NCBI GenBank assembly: GCA_001805765.1
Contig: MHGW01000017.1
Coordinates: 3,721 to 9,964, forward strand
DNA from: Omnitrophica WOR_2 bacterium RIFCSPLOWO2_01_FULL_41_12
GTDB taxonomy: Bacteria > Omnitrophota > Gorgyraeia > Gygaellales > Profunditerraquicolaceae
Direction: 5' to 3'
DNA length: 6,244 nt
Made by a program: the position numbers and the translations under genes. Below are positions 1 to 5,823 of the stretch, piece after piece. Within the stretch, counting starts at the first letter, position 1; each line of letters opens with the position of its first letter. The notes under the pieces were generated by a model. The model had not been told where the DNA came from. It saw only the letters and a list, made by a program, of their open reading frames with translations, and ran no database searches.

Positions 1-174
1 TACGATAGGCATCAGCATATCGGCAAAGGAAACATTGGCTTAGAAGGGATGCAGCGTATTATTAATCATCCGAAATTGAGAAAAATTCCCTTTATCTTAG
101 AGACACCTAAAGATAATGAAAAAGCAGATATAATGAATTTAGAAACCGTAAGAAATCTTAGGCAGGGAGGTTGA
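1..174 (+). CDS. nfo: Endonuclease IV (AP endonuclease), C-terminal 57 residues
   Basis: This is the 3' end of a gene that begins upstream of the window, read in frame 1 to a TGA at 172-174. The start of the fragment reads DRHQHIGKGNIG, followed by a PFILETPK segment. These match the conserved C-terminal motifs of endonuclease IV, the metal-dependent enzyme that cleaves DNA 5' to abasic sites in base-excision repair. By comparison with the E. coli enzyme, D2 and H4 of the fragment correspond to the zinc ligands D229 and H231, and E34 to the ligand E261. The H-to-E spacing of 30 residues is the same in both. The remaining zinc ligands lie outside the window. The gene ends normally soon after the last motif, so nothing suggests damage. 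Its last codons contain the Shine-Dalgarno sequence of the next gene, which begins 2 nt after the stop, so the two are very probably co-transcribed. Confidence 0.93.
   Translation, partial: YDRHQHIGKGNIGLEGMQRIINHPKLRKIPFILETPKDNEKADIMNLETVRNLRQGG
165..170 (+). promoter_or_regulatory. Shine-Dalgarno site for the response regulator
   Basis: GGGAGG lies inside the last codons of nfo and ends 6 nt before the ATG at 177. This spacing settles the start choice: the in-frame TTG at 171 touches the Shine-Dalgarno sequence and is too close to be used. Confidence 0.8.
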
Positions 175-176
175 TT

Positions 177-578
177 ATGACTTATAAGTTATTGGTAGTG
201 GATGATGATAAAGATATTGTGGAAACACTGCAAAAAAGGCTGCTTCAGGAAGGTTACGCAGTAGCCGTGGCCTTTGACGGCGCAGAGGCGTTAACTAAAG
301 TAAAGACGGATAATCCGGATATCGTGCTTTTAGACCTGATGCTGCCTAAACTTAATGGCTTTGAGGTCTTAAAAGAAATCCGGGAAAAATTTAAAGATAA
401 GTGGCGGCCGGTAATTATTATCAGCGCGAAAAATGATTTAGAATCAGTGAAGACATCTTATGGCCTGGAGGCAGACCATTATTTAACCAAGCCCTGCACC
501 ATGGAGAATGTTTTGCGGGGGATAAGAACGGTAATTTCCCTCATTCCCATACGGATATCTGAGGCGGGAAAAAAATAA
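177..578 (+). CDS. Single-domain response regulator (CheY-like receiver)
   Basis: The 133-residue protein is a phosphoryl-group receiver domain of two-component signalling with no DNA-binding or enzymatic output domain. Visible landmarks are the acidic pocket D9-D10-D11 after the first beta strand, the likely phosphoacceptor D53 in IVLLDLMLP, the switch residue S83 in IIISAK, the aromatic Y102 and the conserved K105 in YLTKP. All catalytic positions are present, so it should be phosphorylatable. The cognate histidine kinase and the output partner are not in the window; proteins of this type usually act by protein-protein contact in the cytoplasm. About 15 residues after the receiver fold (SLIPIRISEAGKK) are not recognisable as a domain. 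It follows nfo by 2 nt and precedes leuS by 11 nt, so the three genes look co-transcribed, although no functional link between them is known to me. Confidence 0.92.
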   Translation: MTYKLLVVDDDKDIVETLQKRLLQEGYAVAVAFDGAEALTKVKTDNPDIVLLDLMLPKLNGFEVLKEIREKFKDKWRPVIIISAKNDLESVKTSYGLEADHYLTKPCTMENVLRGIRTVISLIPIRISEAGKK

Positions 579-589
579 ATAGCTTAACT

Positions 590-2989
590 ATGAGTTACCC
601 TTTTAAAAAAATAGAAGCAAAATGGCAAAAAATCTGGGCAAGAGAGAAGACATTTTCTGCTAAAGTTGGCCCTCAAAGAAAAAAGTATTATCTTTTGGAG
701 ATGTTTCCTTATCCTTCGGGAAAAATCCATATGGGCCATGTGCGTAATTACACTATCGGCGATGTCTTCAGCCGTTTTAAGTATATGTGCGGATTTAACG
801 TATTACATCCGATGGGCTTTGATGCCTTTGGCCAGCCCGCAGAAAATGCCGCCATAAAAAATAAAACTCAAGCCTTGGCCTGGACCATAAAATGCATTAA
901 TTGGATGCGTCAGGAACTGAAAAGCCTGGGTTTTTCCTATGACTGGCAAAGGGAAATCTCTACCTGCCTGCCGCAATATTATCGCTGGAATCAATGGATA
1001 TTTTTAAAGATGTTTGAACGGGGCCTAATTTTTAAGAAAGAGGCAGTGGTGAATTGGTGCCCGGATTGTCAAACCACCCTGGCCAATGAAGAGGTGGTAG
1101 ACGGGAGCTGCTGGCGCTGTAAAACCGAGGTAATAGAGAAGGATTTAGAACAATGGTTTATCAAAATTACTGCCTATAAAGAAAAATTATTAGAAGATTT
1201 GGCTAAACTTAACTCTTGGCCAGAACGGGTGATTACTATGCAGGAAAACTGGCTGGGAAAAAGCGAAGGCGTAGAAATTTATTTTAAAACCAAGGATACC
1301 GCTGAATTAATCCCGGTTTTTACTACCCGTCAGGATACTATATTCGGCGCGACTTATTTAGTGCTTGCCCCCGAACATCCTCTGGTTGAGAAAATAATTA
1401 AAGGTAAACCTCAAGAAAAAGAAGCTTTAAGTTTTATAGCCAAAGTCACAAAAGAAAGCAAAGTAGTGCGCACTGCTAGTGATGTAAAAAAAGAGGGTAT
1501 TTTTACCGGAGCATATGCCATAAATCCGGTAAATAATGAAGAGATACCTATCTGGGTGGCGGATTATGTTTTGATGGAATACGGCACCGGCGCGATTATG
1601 GCTGTGCCTTGTCATGACCAGAGGGACTTTTTATTTGCCCAAGGGCATAATTTGCCAATGCGTATAGTTATTCAGCCTAAAGGCCAGCAGCCAACTGCCA
1701 GCAGCCAGATGACGCAGGCCTATGAAGGCGATGGCATACAGGTTAATTCTGGCCAGTTTGACGGTTTGCCTAATCAGGAAGCCAAAATCAAGATTGCGCA
1801 ATGGATGGAAGAAAAAGGTATGGGTAAAAGAACAGTGCATTGGCGGCTGCGCGACTGGCTAATCTCCCGTCAGCGCTATTGGGGTACGCCTATTCCCATC
1901 ATCTATTGCCAAAAGTGCGGAATCGTTGCGGTACCGGAAAAAGATTTACCGGTTAAATTACCAGATAAAATAAAAATTTCTGGTAAAGGCGGAAGCCCCC
2001 TTAATTATGTAAAAAGTTTTGTTTCAACCAAATGCCCAAAATGTAAGTCTAAAGCCCGCCGGGAAACCGATACTATGGCTACATTTTTTGATTCCTCCTG
2101 GTATTTCTTAAGGTTTTGCTCGCCAAAATTTACCCAAGGGCCGTTTGATAAAAAAGAAGCACACTTTTGGATGCCTGTTGACCAGTATATCGGCGGTATT
2201 GAACATGCCATTTTACATTTATTATATTCGCGTTTCTTTACTAAATTCTTTAAAGATTTAGGCTGGATAGATATTGCTGAGCCATTCCAGCGGCTGCTTA
2301 CTCAAGGCATGGTCTTAAAAGATGGCGAGGTGATGTCTAAATCGCGCGGCAACATAGTTGACGCGGATTCTATCATGAAAAAATATGGGGCAGATAGCTT
2401 AAGGTTATTTATCCTTTTTACTGCGCCTCCAGAGACCGAACTAGAATGGGATGGCCGGGCCATTGAAGGCTGTTTTAAGTTTTTAAACCGCGTCTGGAGA
2501 ATTCAGGATAATTTAAAGGAAAAAGCGCAAGACCCCCTGCTTAAGATTATGCATAAGACCATTAAAAAAGTTAGTGAAGATATTGAGGCTTTTAAATTTA
2601 ACACCGCTATCGCTAGCTTAATGGAATTTGTCAATGCTATTTATCAATCAGGAGCAGACAGGGAGATTTTCTTAAAATTAATCATTATGCTTAGTCCGTT
2701 TGTGCCGCATTTCTCTGAAGAAATTTGGCAAAGATCCGGAAATAAAAGCAGTATTTTCAAGACTGAATGGCCAAAATATGATGCAGAATGCTTAATTGAT
2801 GAACTAGTTACCATAATTATTCAGGTAAATGGGAAAGTGCGCTCTAAAATTGAAGTTCCCACGGAAATTTCCGAAGACAAACTTAAAGAATTGGCCCTTG
2901 CCGATGAAAAACTAAAGCCCTGGATGCAGAATAAGCCCATCAAAAATCTCATCGTTGTCCCCAAAAAACTCGTCAACATAGTAATATAA
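590..2989 (+). CDS. leuS: Leucyl-tRNA synthetase
   Basis: A class I aminoacyl-tRNA synthetase of 799 residues that charges tRNA-Leu with leucine in the cytoplasm; the length is normal for bacterial LeuRS. The HIGH motif is HMGH (47-50) after FPYPSGKI, and the KMSKS motif is VMSKS (581-585). A zinc knuckle has C157, C160, C174 and C177. The CP1 editing domain shows the TTRQDT threonine-rich peptide (245-250) and AVPCHDQRD, with D343 and D346 at the conserved editing-site positions, so proofreading of mischarged tRNA should work. A second cysteine set (C440, C443, C482, C485) probably binds another zinc. LTQGMVLKDGE runs straight into MSKS, so the leucine-specific insertion of E. coli and Thermus enzymes is absent, as in Bacillus-type LeuRS. 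The anticodon-binding region is about 650-740 and the C-terminal domain about 740-799. The start fits the family N-terminus (YPFKKIEAKWQKIW), yet no Shine-Dalgarno sequence is visible. A heptamer-like repeat lies in the editing-domain loop at residues 365-374. Confidence 0.98.
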   Translation: MSYPFKKIEAKWQKIWAREKTFSAKVGPQRKKYYLLEMFPYPSGKIHMGHVRNYTIGDVFSRFKYMCGFNVLHPMGFDAFGQPAENAAIKNKTQALAWTIKCINWMRQELKSLGFSYDWQREISTCLPQYYRWNQWIFLKMFERGLIFKKEAVVNWCPDCQTTLANEEVVDGSCWRCKTEVIEKDLEQWFIKITAYKEKLLEDLAKLNSWPERVITMQENWLGKSEGVEIYFKTKDTAELIPVFTTRQDTIFGATYLVLAPEHPLVEKIIKGKPQEKEALSFIAKVTKESKVVRTASDVKKEGIFTGAYAINPVNNEEIPIWVADYVLMEYGTGAIMAVPCHDQRDFLFAQGHNLPMRIVIQPKGQQPTASSQMTQAYEGDGIQVNSGQFDGLPNQEAKIKIAQWMEEKGMGKRTVHWRLRDWLISRQRYWGTPIPIIYCQKCGIVAVPEKDLPVKLPDKIKISGKGGSPLNYVKSFVSTKCPKCKSKARRETDTMATFFDSSWYFLRFCSPKFTQGPFDKKEAHFWMPVDQYIGGIEHAILHLLYSRFFTKFFKDLGWIDIAEPFQRLLTQGMVLKDGEVMSKSRGNIVDADSIMKKYGADSLRLFILFTAPPETELEWDGRAIEGCFKFLNRVWRIQDNLKEKAQDPLLKIMHKTIKKVSEDIEAFKFNTAIASLMEFVNAIYQSGADREIFLKLIIMLSPFVPHFSEEIWQRSGNKSSIFKTEWPKYDAECLIDELVTIIIQVNGKVRSKIEVPTEISEDKLKELALADEKLKPWMQNKPIKNLIVVPKKLVNIVI
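1683..1710 (+). repeat. Degenerate heptamer tandem repeat inside leuS
   Basis: Four consecutive 7-bp units can be read: GCCAGCA, GCCAACT, GCCAGCA, GCCAGAT. An 11-nt word, GCCAGCAGCCA, occurs twice at a spacing of exactly 14 nt (1683-1693 and 1697-1707). The tract encodes roughly GQQPTASSQM (LeuRS residues 365-374), a low-complexity segment between the conserved IVIQP strand and the AYEGDG segment. LeuRS proteins normally have a variable surface loop there. On the opposite strand the units have the form TGG plus four variable bases. Confidence 0.6.
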
Positions 2990-3010
2990 AATTTCCTGTT
3001 AGATTAGCCA

Positions 3011-3040
3011 TCCTTTTACGTCTATTGATAGTGGAAAGGA
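3011..3040 (+). promoter_or_regulatory. Possible anti-Shine-Dalgarno stem in the 75-nt leuS-comEA gap
   Basis: TCCTTT at 3011-3016 is complementary to AAAGGA at 3035-3040, which is the core of the strong Shine-Dalgarno sequence ahead of comEA. C3008-C3009 could extend the pairing to G3041-G3042 past a bulged A3010. The stem is only 6 bp, with an 18-nt loop, so it could modulate comEA translation or be chance. No clear promoter and no T-tract terminator are visible in the gap (2990-3064). Confidence 0.3.
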
Positions 3041-3042
3041 GG
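3036..3042 (+). promoter_or_regulatory. Strong Shine-Dalgarno sequence displaced from the comEA start
   Basis: AAGGAGG is a full-strength Shine-Dalgarno match but ends 22 nt before the ATG at 3065, too far for normal use. The palindrome at 3042-3055 fills most of the gap. A weaker AGGGG (3056-3060) lies 4 nt before the ATG and may now serve instead. No conventional in-frame start exists closer to AAGGAGG; the frame has only CTG at 3044 and a TAG at 3029. Confidence 0.5.
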
Positions 3043-3055
3043 CCTGCCGGCAGGC
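3042..3055. repeat. Perfect 14-bp GC-rich palindrome before comEA
   Basis: GCCTGCCGGCAGGC is a perfect inverted repeat with no spacer. It is followed by AGGGG, so the local sequence also contains CAGGCAGG as a short direct repeat. It is strikingly GC-rich in an AT-rich neighbourhood. It separates a strong Shine-Dalgarno sequence from the comEA start codon, which suggests a small inserted repeat element. In RNA it could form a 5-bp stem with a CCGG loop. Confidence 0.7.
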
Positions 3056-3064
3056 AGGGGTTTT

Positions 3065-3394
3065 ATGCTCAATTTTACCTGCCAGGAACAAAGGGCGATT
3101 TTGTTTTTAATCAGCATGGCTTTAGTAGGCCTGGGGGTTAATTTCTTAGCCAAGAGATATTCCAAAATAGAAGCGATTGCCCATGTTCAGCCAGAAACTA
3201 CCAAGATTAATCTTAACCAGGCAGATAAAGAAACGCTGATCAGTATTTCCGGTATCGGAGAAAAATTAGCCCAGTGCATCATTGAATATAGGCAAGAATA
3301 CGGAAATTTTAATGATATGAATACCTTAAAAAAAGTAAAAGGTATCACTGATTACCGCTTAGATAAGTTGAAAGATTATCTTTACGTTAACTAA
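3065..3394 (+). CDS. comEA: ComEA-type helix-hairpin-helix DNA-binding protein
   Basis: The 109-residue protein has one N-terminal membrane segment (about 11-29, AILFLISMALVGLGVNFLA), a short linker and a C-terminal ComEA-type tandem helix-hairpin-helix domain (about 46-107). The domain begins with the family signature INLNQADKETL. The first hairpin is GIG at 63-65 within SISGIGEKLAQCIIEYR, and the second lies around LKKVKGITDYRLDKLKDY. ComEA binds incoming double-stranded DNA at the cell surface or in the periplasm during natural transformation and passes it to ComEC. The next gene encodes ComEC, which supports the assignment. The protein is short but complete for single-domain ComEA homologues. 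No upstream in-frame start is available, so ATG 3065 is the likely start despite its poor ribosome-binding context. HhH proteins of this type can have other DNA roles, so competence function is inferred from the pair. Confidence 0.88.
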   Translation: MLNFTCQEQRAILFLISMALVGLGVNFLAKRYSKIEAIAHVQPETTKINLNQADKETLISISGIGEKLAQCIIEYRQEYGNFNDMNTLKKVKGITDYRLDKLKDYLYVN

Positions 3395-3398
3395 TCTC

Positions 3399-4820
3399 AT
3401 GAAACAGCCCTTAGCCTTTTTGGCGATTATTTACTCTTTGGGGATATTCTTGGCCAATAATACAAAAATCCCTTTTTTATTTTTTTACTGCCTAGCCGCA
3501 GTATTTTTTGTTTTCAGTATCTTATTATTTAAAAAGAAATTAGGATTTGCTCTGATTTTGTTCTGCGCAATTTTTTCCCTGGGAGCAGTTTCCTTAAAAA
3601 ACGCCCAGAGTTTGCCTAAATGCCACATCTCTAGATACATTTCCTACAAAAATAGCCCTCCATATCAAATAAAAGGCCAAATTATCAGCGCGCCCAATTT
3701 AAAAAACAATAGGACCGTATTTATATTCAAGACTAAGGAAGTACAGATGAATAACTTAAAGTATAACTGCTGCGGAAATATCCTGGTATATATAAAAGGC
3801 AGGAAAGATTTGCATTATTTAGAGGAATTAATCCTCACCGGCAATTTATACCGCCCCTTTAGGTTCGGCCAGGCTAAACAGAAGAGCTACCAGTATTATT
3901 TATATAACCAGGGTATTTATTCTCTGATGCATGTTCGGTCGTTAGAGCAAAGCCCTAGCTTCAATAAAGCTAATGGCGTTTCGCTAAAGATGTTTACCTT
4001 CAGGCTAAAGAATAAAGCACAAAAGATAATGTGTAGATACCTTTCACCCATAGCAGCAAGTATCTTTGCGGCCATGGTTTTGGGTGATAAGGCTGATATA
4101 CCCGCCACTATTTATAATTCTATGATTAAGTCAGGCACAGTGCATATTCTGGTGGTCAGCGGTTTTAATGTCGGTATAGTTGCCTGCACGATCAGTTTAT
4201 TTTTAAAATTAATCAGGCTGCCCAAAATTCTGCGCTTTTTCCTTGCTGTTACCTTGCTTATACTTTATTGCCTGATTACCGGCGCCTCCAACCCCGTGGT
4301 CAGGGCAACGCTAATGGCGATCAGTGTTATGTTTGGTTATCTGGTAAAAAGGCAAGCGGATATTTACAATTCTTGCGCCTTAGCAGCGCTGTATATTTTA
4401 CTAGTTAATCCGCGGCAATTGTTTGATGTAGGTTTCGAGCTTTCTTTTGCCAGCGTTATCTCTATCACCTATATTTATCCTAAAATAAGATTATTTTTGC
4501 GTTTGGATGATCTAAAAACAAAATATCTTAAGTTCCTGGTAGAGTCTTGTCTGGTCTCTTTTTCCGCTTGGTTGGGCACGATGGGGTTAGTGGTTTATTA
4601 TTTTAGGATTTTTTCTCCGGTGACAGTATTAGCCAACCTTTTTATTGTTCCTCTAGCGGCTTTAATTACTCTCTGCGGATTCAGCCTGATCGCCATGAGT
4701 TTTCTCTTGCCTTCCCTAACACTACTTTTTAGTTCTACCTGTGAATTGTGGGTTAGCCTCCTGCTCAATATTAATAGCCTGTTGCTACAATTACCCTACG
4801 CGCACATCCGTTTATCTTAG
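3399..4820 (+). CDS. comEC: ComEC/Rec2-type competence channel without metallo-beta-lactamase domain
   Basis: A 473-residue polytopic inner-membrane protein. Hydrophobic segments near 3-65 precede a soluble stretch (about 75-180, DUF4131/OB-like region). The Competence domain (about 205-465) follows, with hallmark motifs SGTVHILVVSGFNVG (245-259), TGASNPVVRATLMA (294-307) and DVGFELSFASV (343-353). ComEC is the channel that carries single-stranded DNA into the cytoplasm during natural transformation. Full-length ComEC proteins commonly run to about 700-800 residues with a C-terminal metallo-beta-lactamase-like domain. That domain is absent here, the protein ending at QLPYAHIRLS, near the normal end of the membrane domain. 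The frame beyond the TAG shows no continuation before TGA at 4842-4844, so a simple nonsense mutation is unlikely. It starts 4 nt after comEA with no visible Shine-Dalgarno sequence, which suggests translational coupling. Confidence 0.92.
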   Translation: MKQPLAFLAIIYSLGIFLANNTKIPFLFFYCLAAVFFVFSILLFKKKLGFALILFCAIFSLGAVSLKNAQSLPKCHISRYISYKNSPPYQIKGQIISAPNLKNNRTVFIFKTKEVQMNNLKYNCCGNILVYIKGRKDLHYLEELILTGNLYRPFRFGQAKQKSYQYYLYNQGIYSLMHVRSLEQSPSFNKANGVSLKMFTFRLKNKAQKIMCRYLSPIAASIFAAMVLGDKADIPATIYNSMIKSGTVHILVVSGFNVGIVACTISLFLKLIRLPKILRFFLAVTLLILYCLITGASNPVVRATLMAISVMFGYLVKRQADIYNSCALAALYILLVNPRQLFDVGFELSFASVISITYIYPKIRLFLRLDDLKTKYLKFLVESCLVSFSAWLGTMGLVVYYFRIFSPVTVLANLFIVPLAALITLCGFSLIAMSFLLPSLTLLFSSTCELWVSLLLNINSLLLQLPYAHIRLS

Positions 4821-4831
4821 GTAAAGATAAA
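4811..4831 (+). repeat. 8-bp inverted repeat over the comEC stop codon
   Basis: TTTATCTT (4811-4818) pairs perfectly with AAGATAAA (4824-4831) around a 5-nt loop, enclosing the comEC TAG at 4818-4820. The stem is AT-rich and is followed by GGTGCGGGG instead of a U tract, so it is not a classical intrinsic terminator. It could be an RNA 3' end-stabilising hairpin, since the next promoter begins 10 nt later. Confidence 0.4.
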
Positions 4832-4840
4832 GGTGCGGGG

Positions 4841-4869
4841 TTGACAAAACCCAATATATATGTTAAAGT
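4841..4869 (+). promoter_or_regulatory. Sigma-70 promoter for bamD-lptE
   Basis: A perfect -35 box TTGACA (4841-4846) is separated by 17 nt from TAAAGT (4864-4869), a 4/6 match to TATAAT. It is preceded by an extended -10 TGT (4861-4863). Transcription would be expected to begin around 4875-4878, right at the bamD ATG (4879). No other sequence in the window matches the bacterial promoter consensus this well. It separates the envelope genes from the upstream com genes. Confidence 0.75.
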
Positions 4870-4878
4870 TAAACCCAT

Positions 4879-5823
4879 ATGAGACGCAGAATTTTAATCT
4901 TTGCGGTTATATTCCTGGGCTTAACCTTTGGCAGTGCGTATCCCTACTGGATTTGGACGCCTAAGACCGGTAAATGGGTTAATCCTAAAACCGCGGTAAA
5001 ACCTACCCCCAAAGAACAGCTTGATTTTGCCAAAAGCCTCTACGATATAAAAAATTACGAAGAGGCAAAGCGCGAATTCAAAAAAGTCCTCAAGAGCTTT
5101 CCCAAATCCTTTGAGGCCTCGGAGAGCCAATATTACTTAGGGTTGATAGAAGAAGCGCAGGGTAATCTATACGAGGCTTATCTGGCCTATCAAAAGGTGA
5201 TTGATAAATACCCTTTTTCAGAAAGAATTAAAGACATTATTGAGGCAGAATACAAGATTGCGGAAAGGTTTATGCAGGGTAAAAAACGCAAGGCCTTAGG
5301 GGTAAACTTACCGGTAGAAAACCCAGCCATAGAGATATTTAGCAAGGTGATAGAAAATTCTGCTTATGGGCCTAAGGCTTCTGCAGCGCAATATAAATTA
5401 GGATTAGTCTTAAAGGGCCTGTTAAGGTACTATGAGGCAGAAGAGGCCTTCAATAAAGTGATTTCTAATTATCCAGACAGCAGTTGGGTTGAGGCAGCCA
5501 AATTTCAGATCGCCTCCTGCCGCGCTGCTGTTTCCAAGGGGCCTGATTATGACCAGGGCGCCTCTAAGGAAGCAAAAGATAAATTTGAAGAGTTTGTTCA
5601 GGAACACCCCGAGGCGGTGTTATCCCGGGACGCGGAAAAAAACATTGAGCAATTAAAAGAAAAAGAAACAGAGAGTAATTTTAATATCGCTCTTTTTTAC
5701 GAAAAACAAAAGGCCTATCCAGCAGCAAGGGTTTACTATAATGCTATCATTGAAAATAATCCTGATAGTAAATGGGCAGCAAGGGCGCTAGAAAGATTAC
5801 GGGTGATGGAGAAGAAAAAATGA
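4879..5823 (+). CDS. bamD: BamD-like outer-membrane assembly TPR protein
   Basis: The 314-residue protein has a secretion signal (MRRR, a hydrophobic core 5-17, then GSA with likely signal peptidase I cleavage after A20). An aromatic segment WIWTPKTGKWVNPK (24-37) follows, then TPR-like helical repeats. Clear repeat units are about 45-76 (EEAKREFKKVLKSFP), 83-112 (YYLGLIEEAQGNLYEAYLAY), 168-200 (YKLGLVLKGLLRYYEAEEAF) and 267-299. This is the architecture of BamD, the periplasmic TPR scaffold of the BAM complex that inserts beta-barrel proteins into the outer membrane. Unlike E. coli BamD it has no lipobox cysteine near the signal cleavage site; its only cysteine is C214. It may therefore be soluble in the periplasm or anchored otherwise. 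No Shine-Dalgarno sequence precedes the ATG, which lies just past the predicted transcription start. It overlaps lptE by 4 nt. A CpoB/YbgF-like or general TPR protein is the main alternative. Confidence 0.75.
   Translation: MRRRILIFAVIFLGLTFGSAYPYWIWTPKTGKWVNPKTAVKPTPKEQLDFAKSLYDIKNYEEAKREFKKVLKSFPKSFEASESQYYLGLIEEAQGNLYEAYLAYQKVIDKYPFSERIKDIIEAEYKIAERFMQGKKRKALGVNLPVENPAIEIFSKVIENSAYGPKASAAQYKLGLVLKGLLRYYEAEEAFNKVISNYPDSSWVEAAKFQIASCRAAVSKGPDYDQGASKEAKDKFEEFVQEHPEAVLSRDAEKNIEQLKEKETESNFNIALFYEKQKAYPAARVYYNAIIENNPDSKWAARALERLRVMEKKK
5808..5811 (+). promoter_or_regulatory. Shine-Dalgarno site for lptE
   Basis: GGAG lies 8 nt upstream of the ATG at 5820, inside the last codons of bamD. Together with the ATGA overlap it supports the lptE start and translation coupled to bamD. 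Confidence 0.65.

Noticed and set aside
171..176. TTG at 171 as the start of the response regulator
   Set aside because: It directly abuts the GGGAGG Shine-Dalgarno sequence, while ATG 177 has ideal 6-nt spacing and gives the usual receiver N-terminus.
803..2211. Several minus-strand open frames within leuS
   Set aside because: They are short, lack recognisable domains and lie fully opposite a well-conserved leuS coding sequence.
2323..2350. VMSKS instead of KMSKS as a sign of inactive LeuRS
   Set aside because: The first position of this motif varies in functional class I synthetases, and the key MSKS residues are intact.
3042..3064. Palindrome followed by TTTT as an intrinsic terminator after leuS
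   Set aside because: The inverted repeat has no loop, only four T residues follow after AGGGG, and it lies between a Shine-Dalgarno sequence and a start codon.
3917..4108. Minus-strand open frame inside comEC
   Set aside because: It is a shadow of the comEC coding sequence, with no family resemblance or ribosome-binding site.
4811..4831. Hairpin at the comEC end as a classical terminator
   Set aside because: The stem is AT-rich and is followed by a G-rich stretch with no U tract.
4854..4861. ATATATAT as the -10 element or a separate repeat
   Set aside because: It is too close to the -35 box. The TAAAGT at 4864 has the correct 17-nt spacing and an extended TGT.
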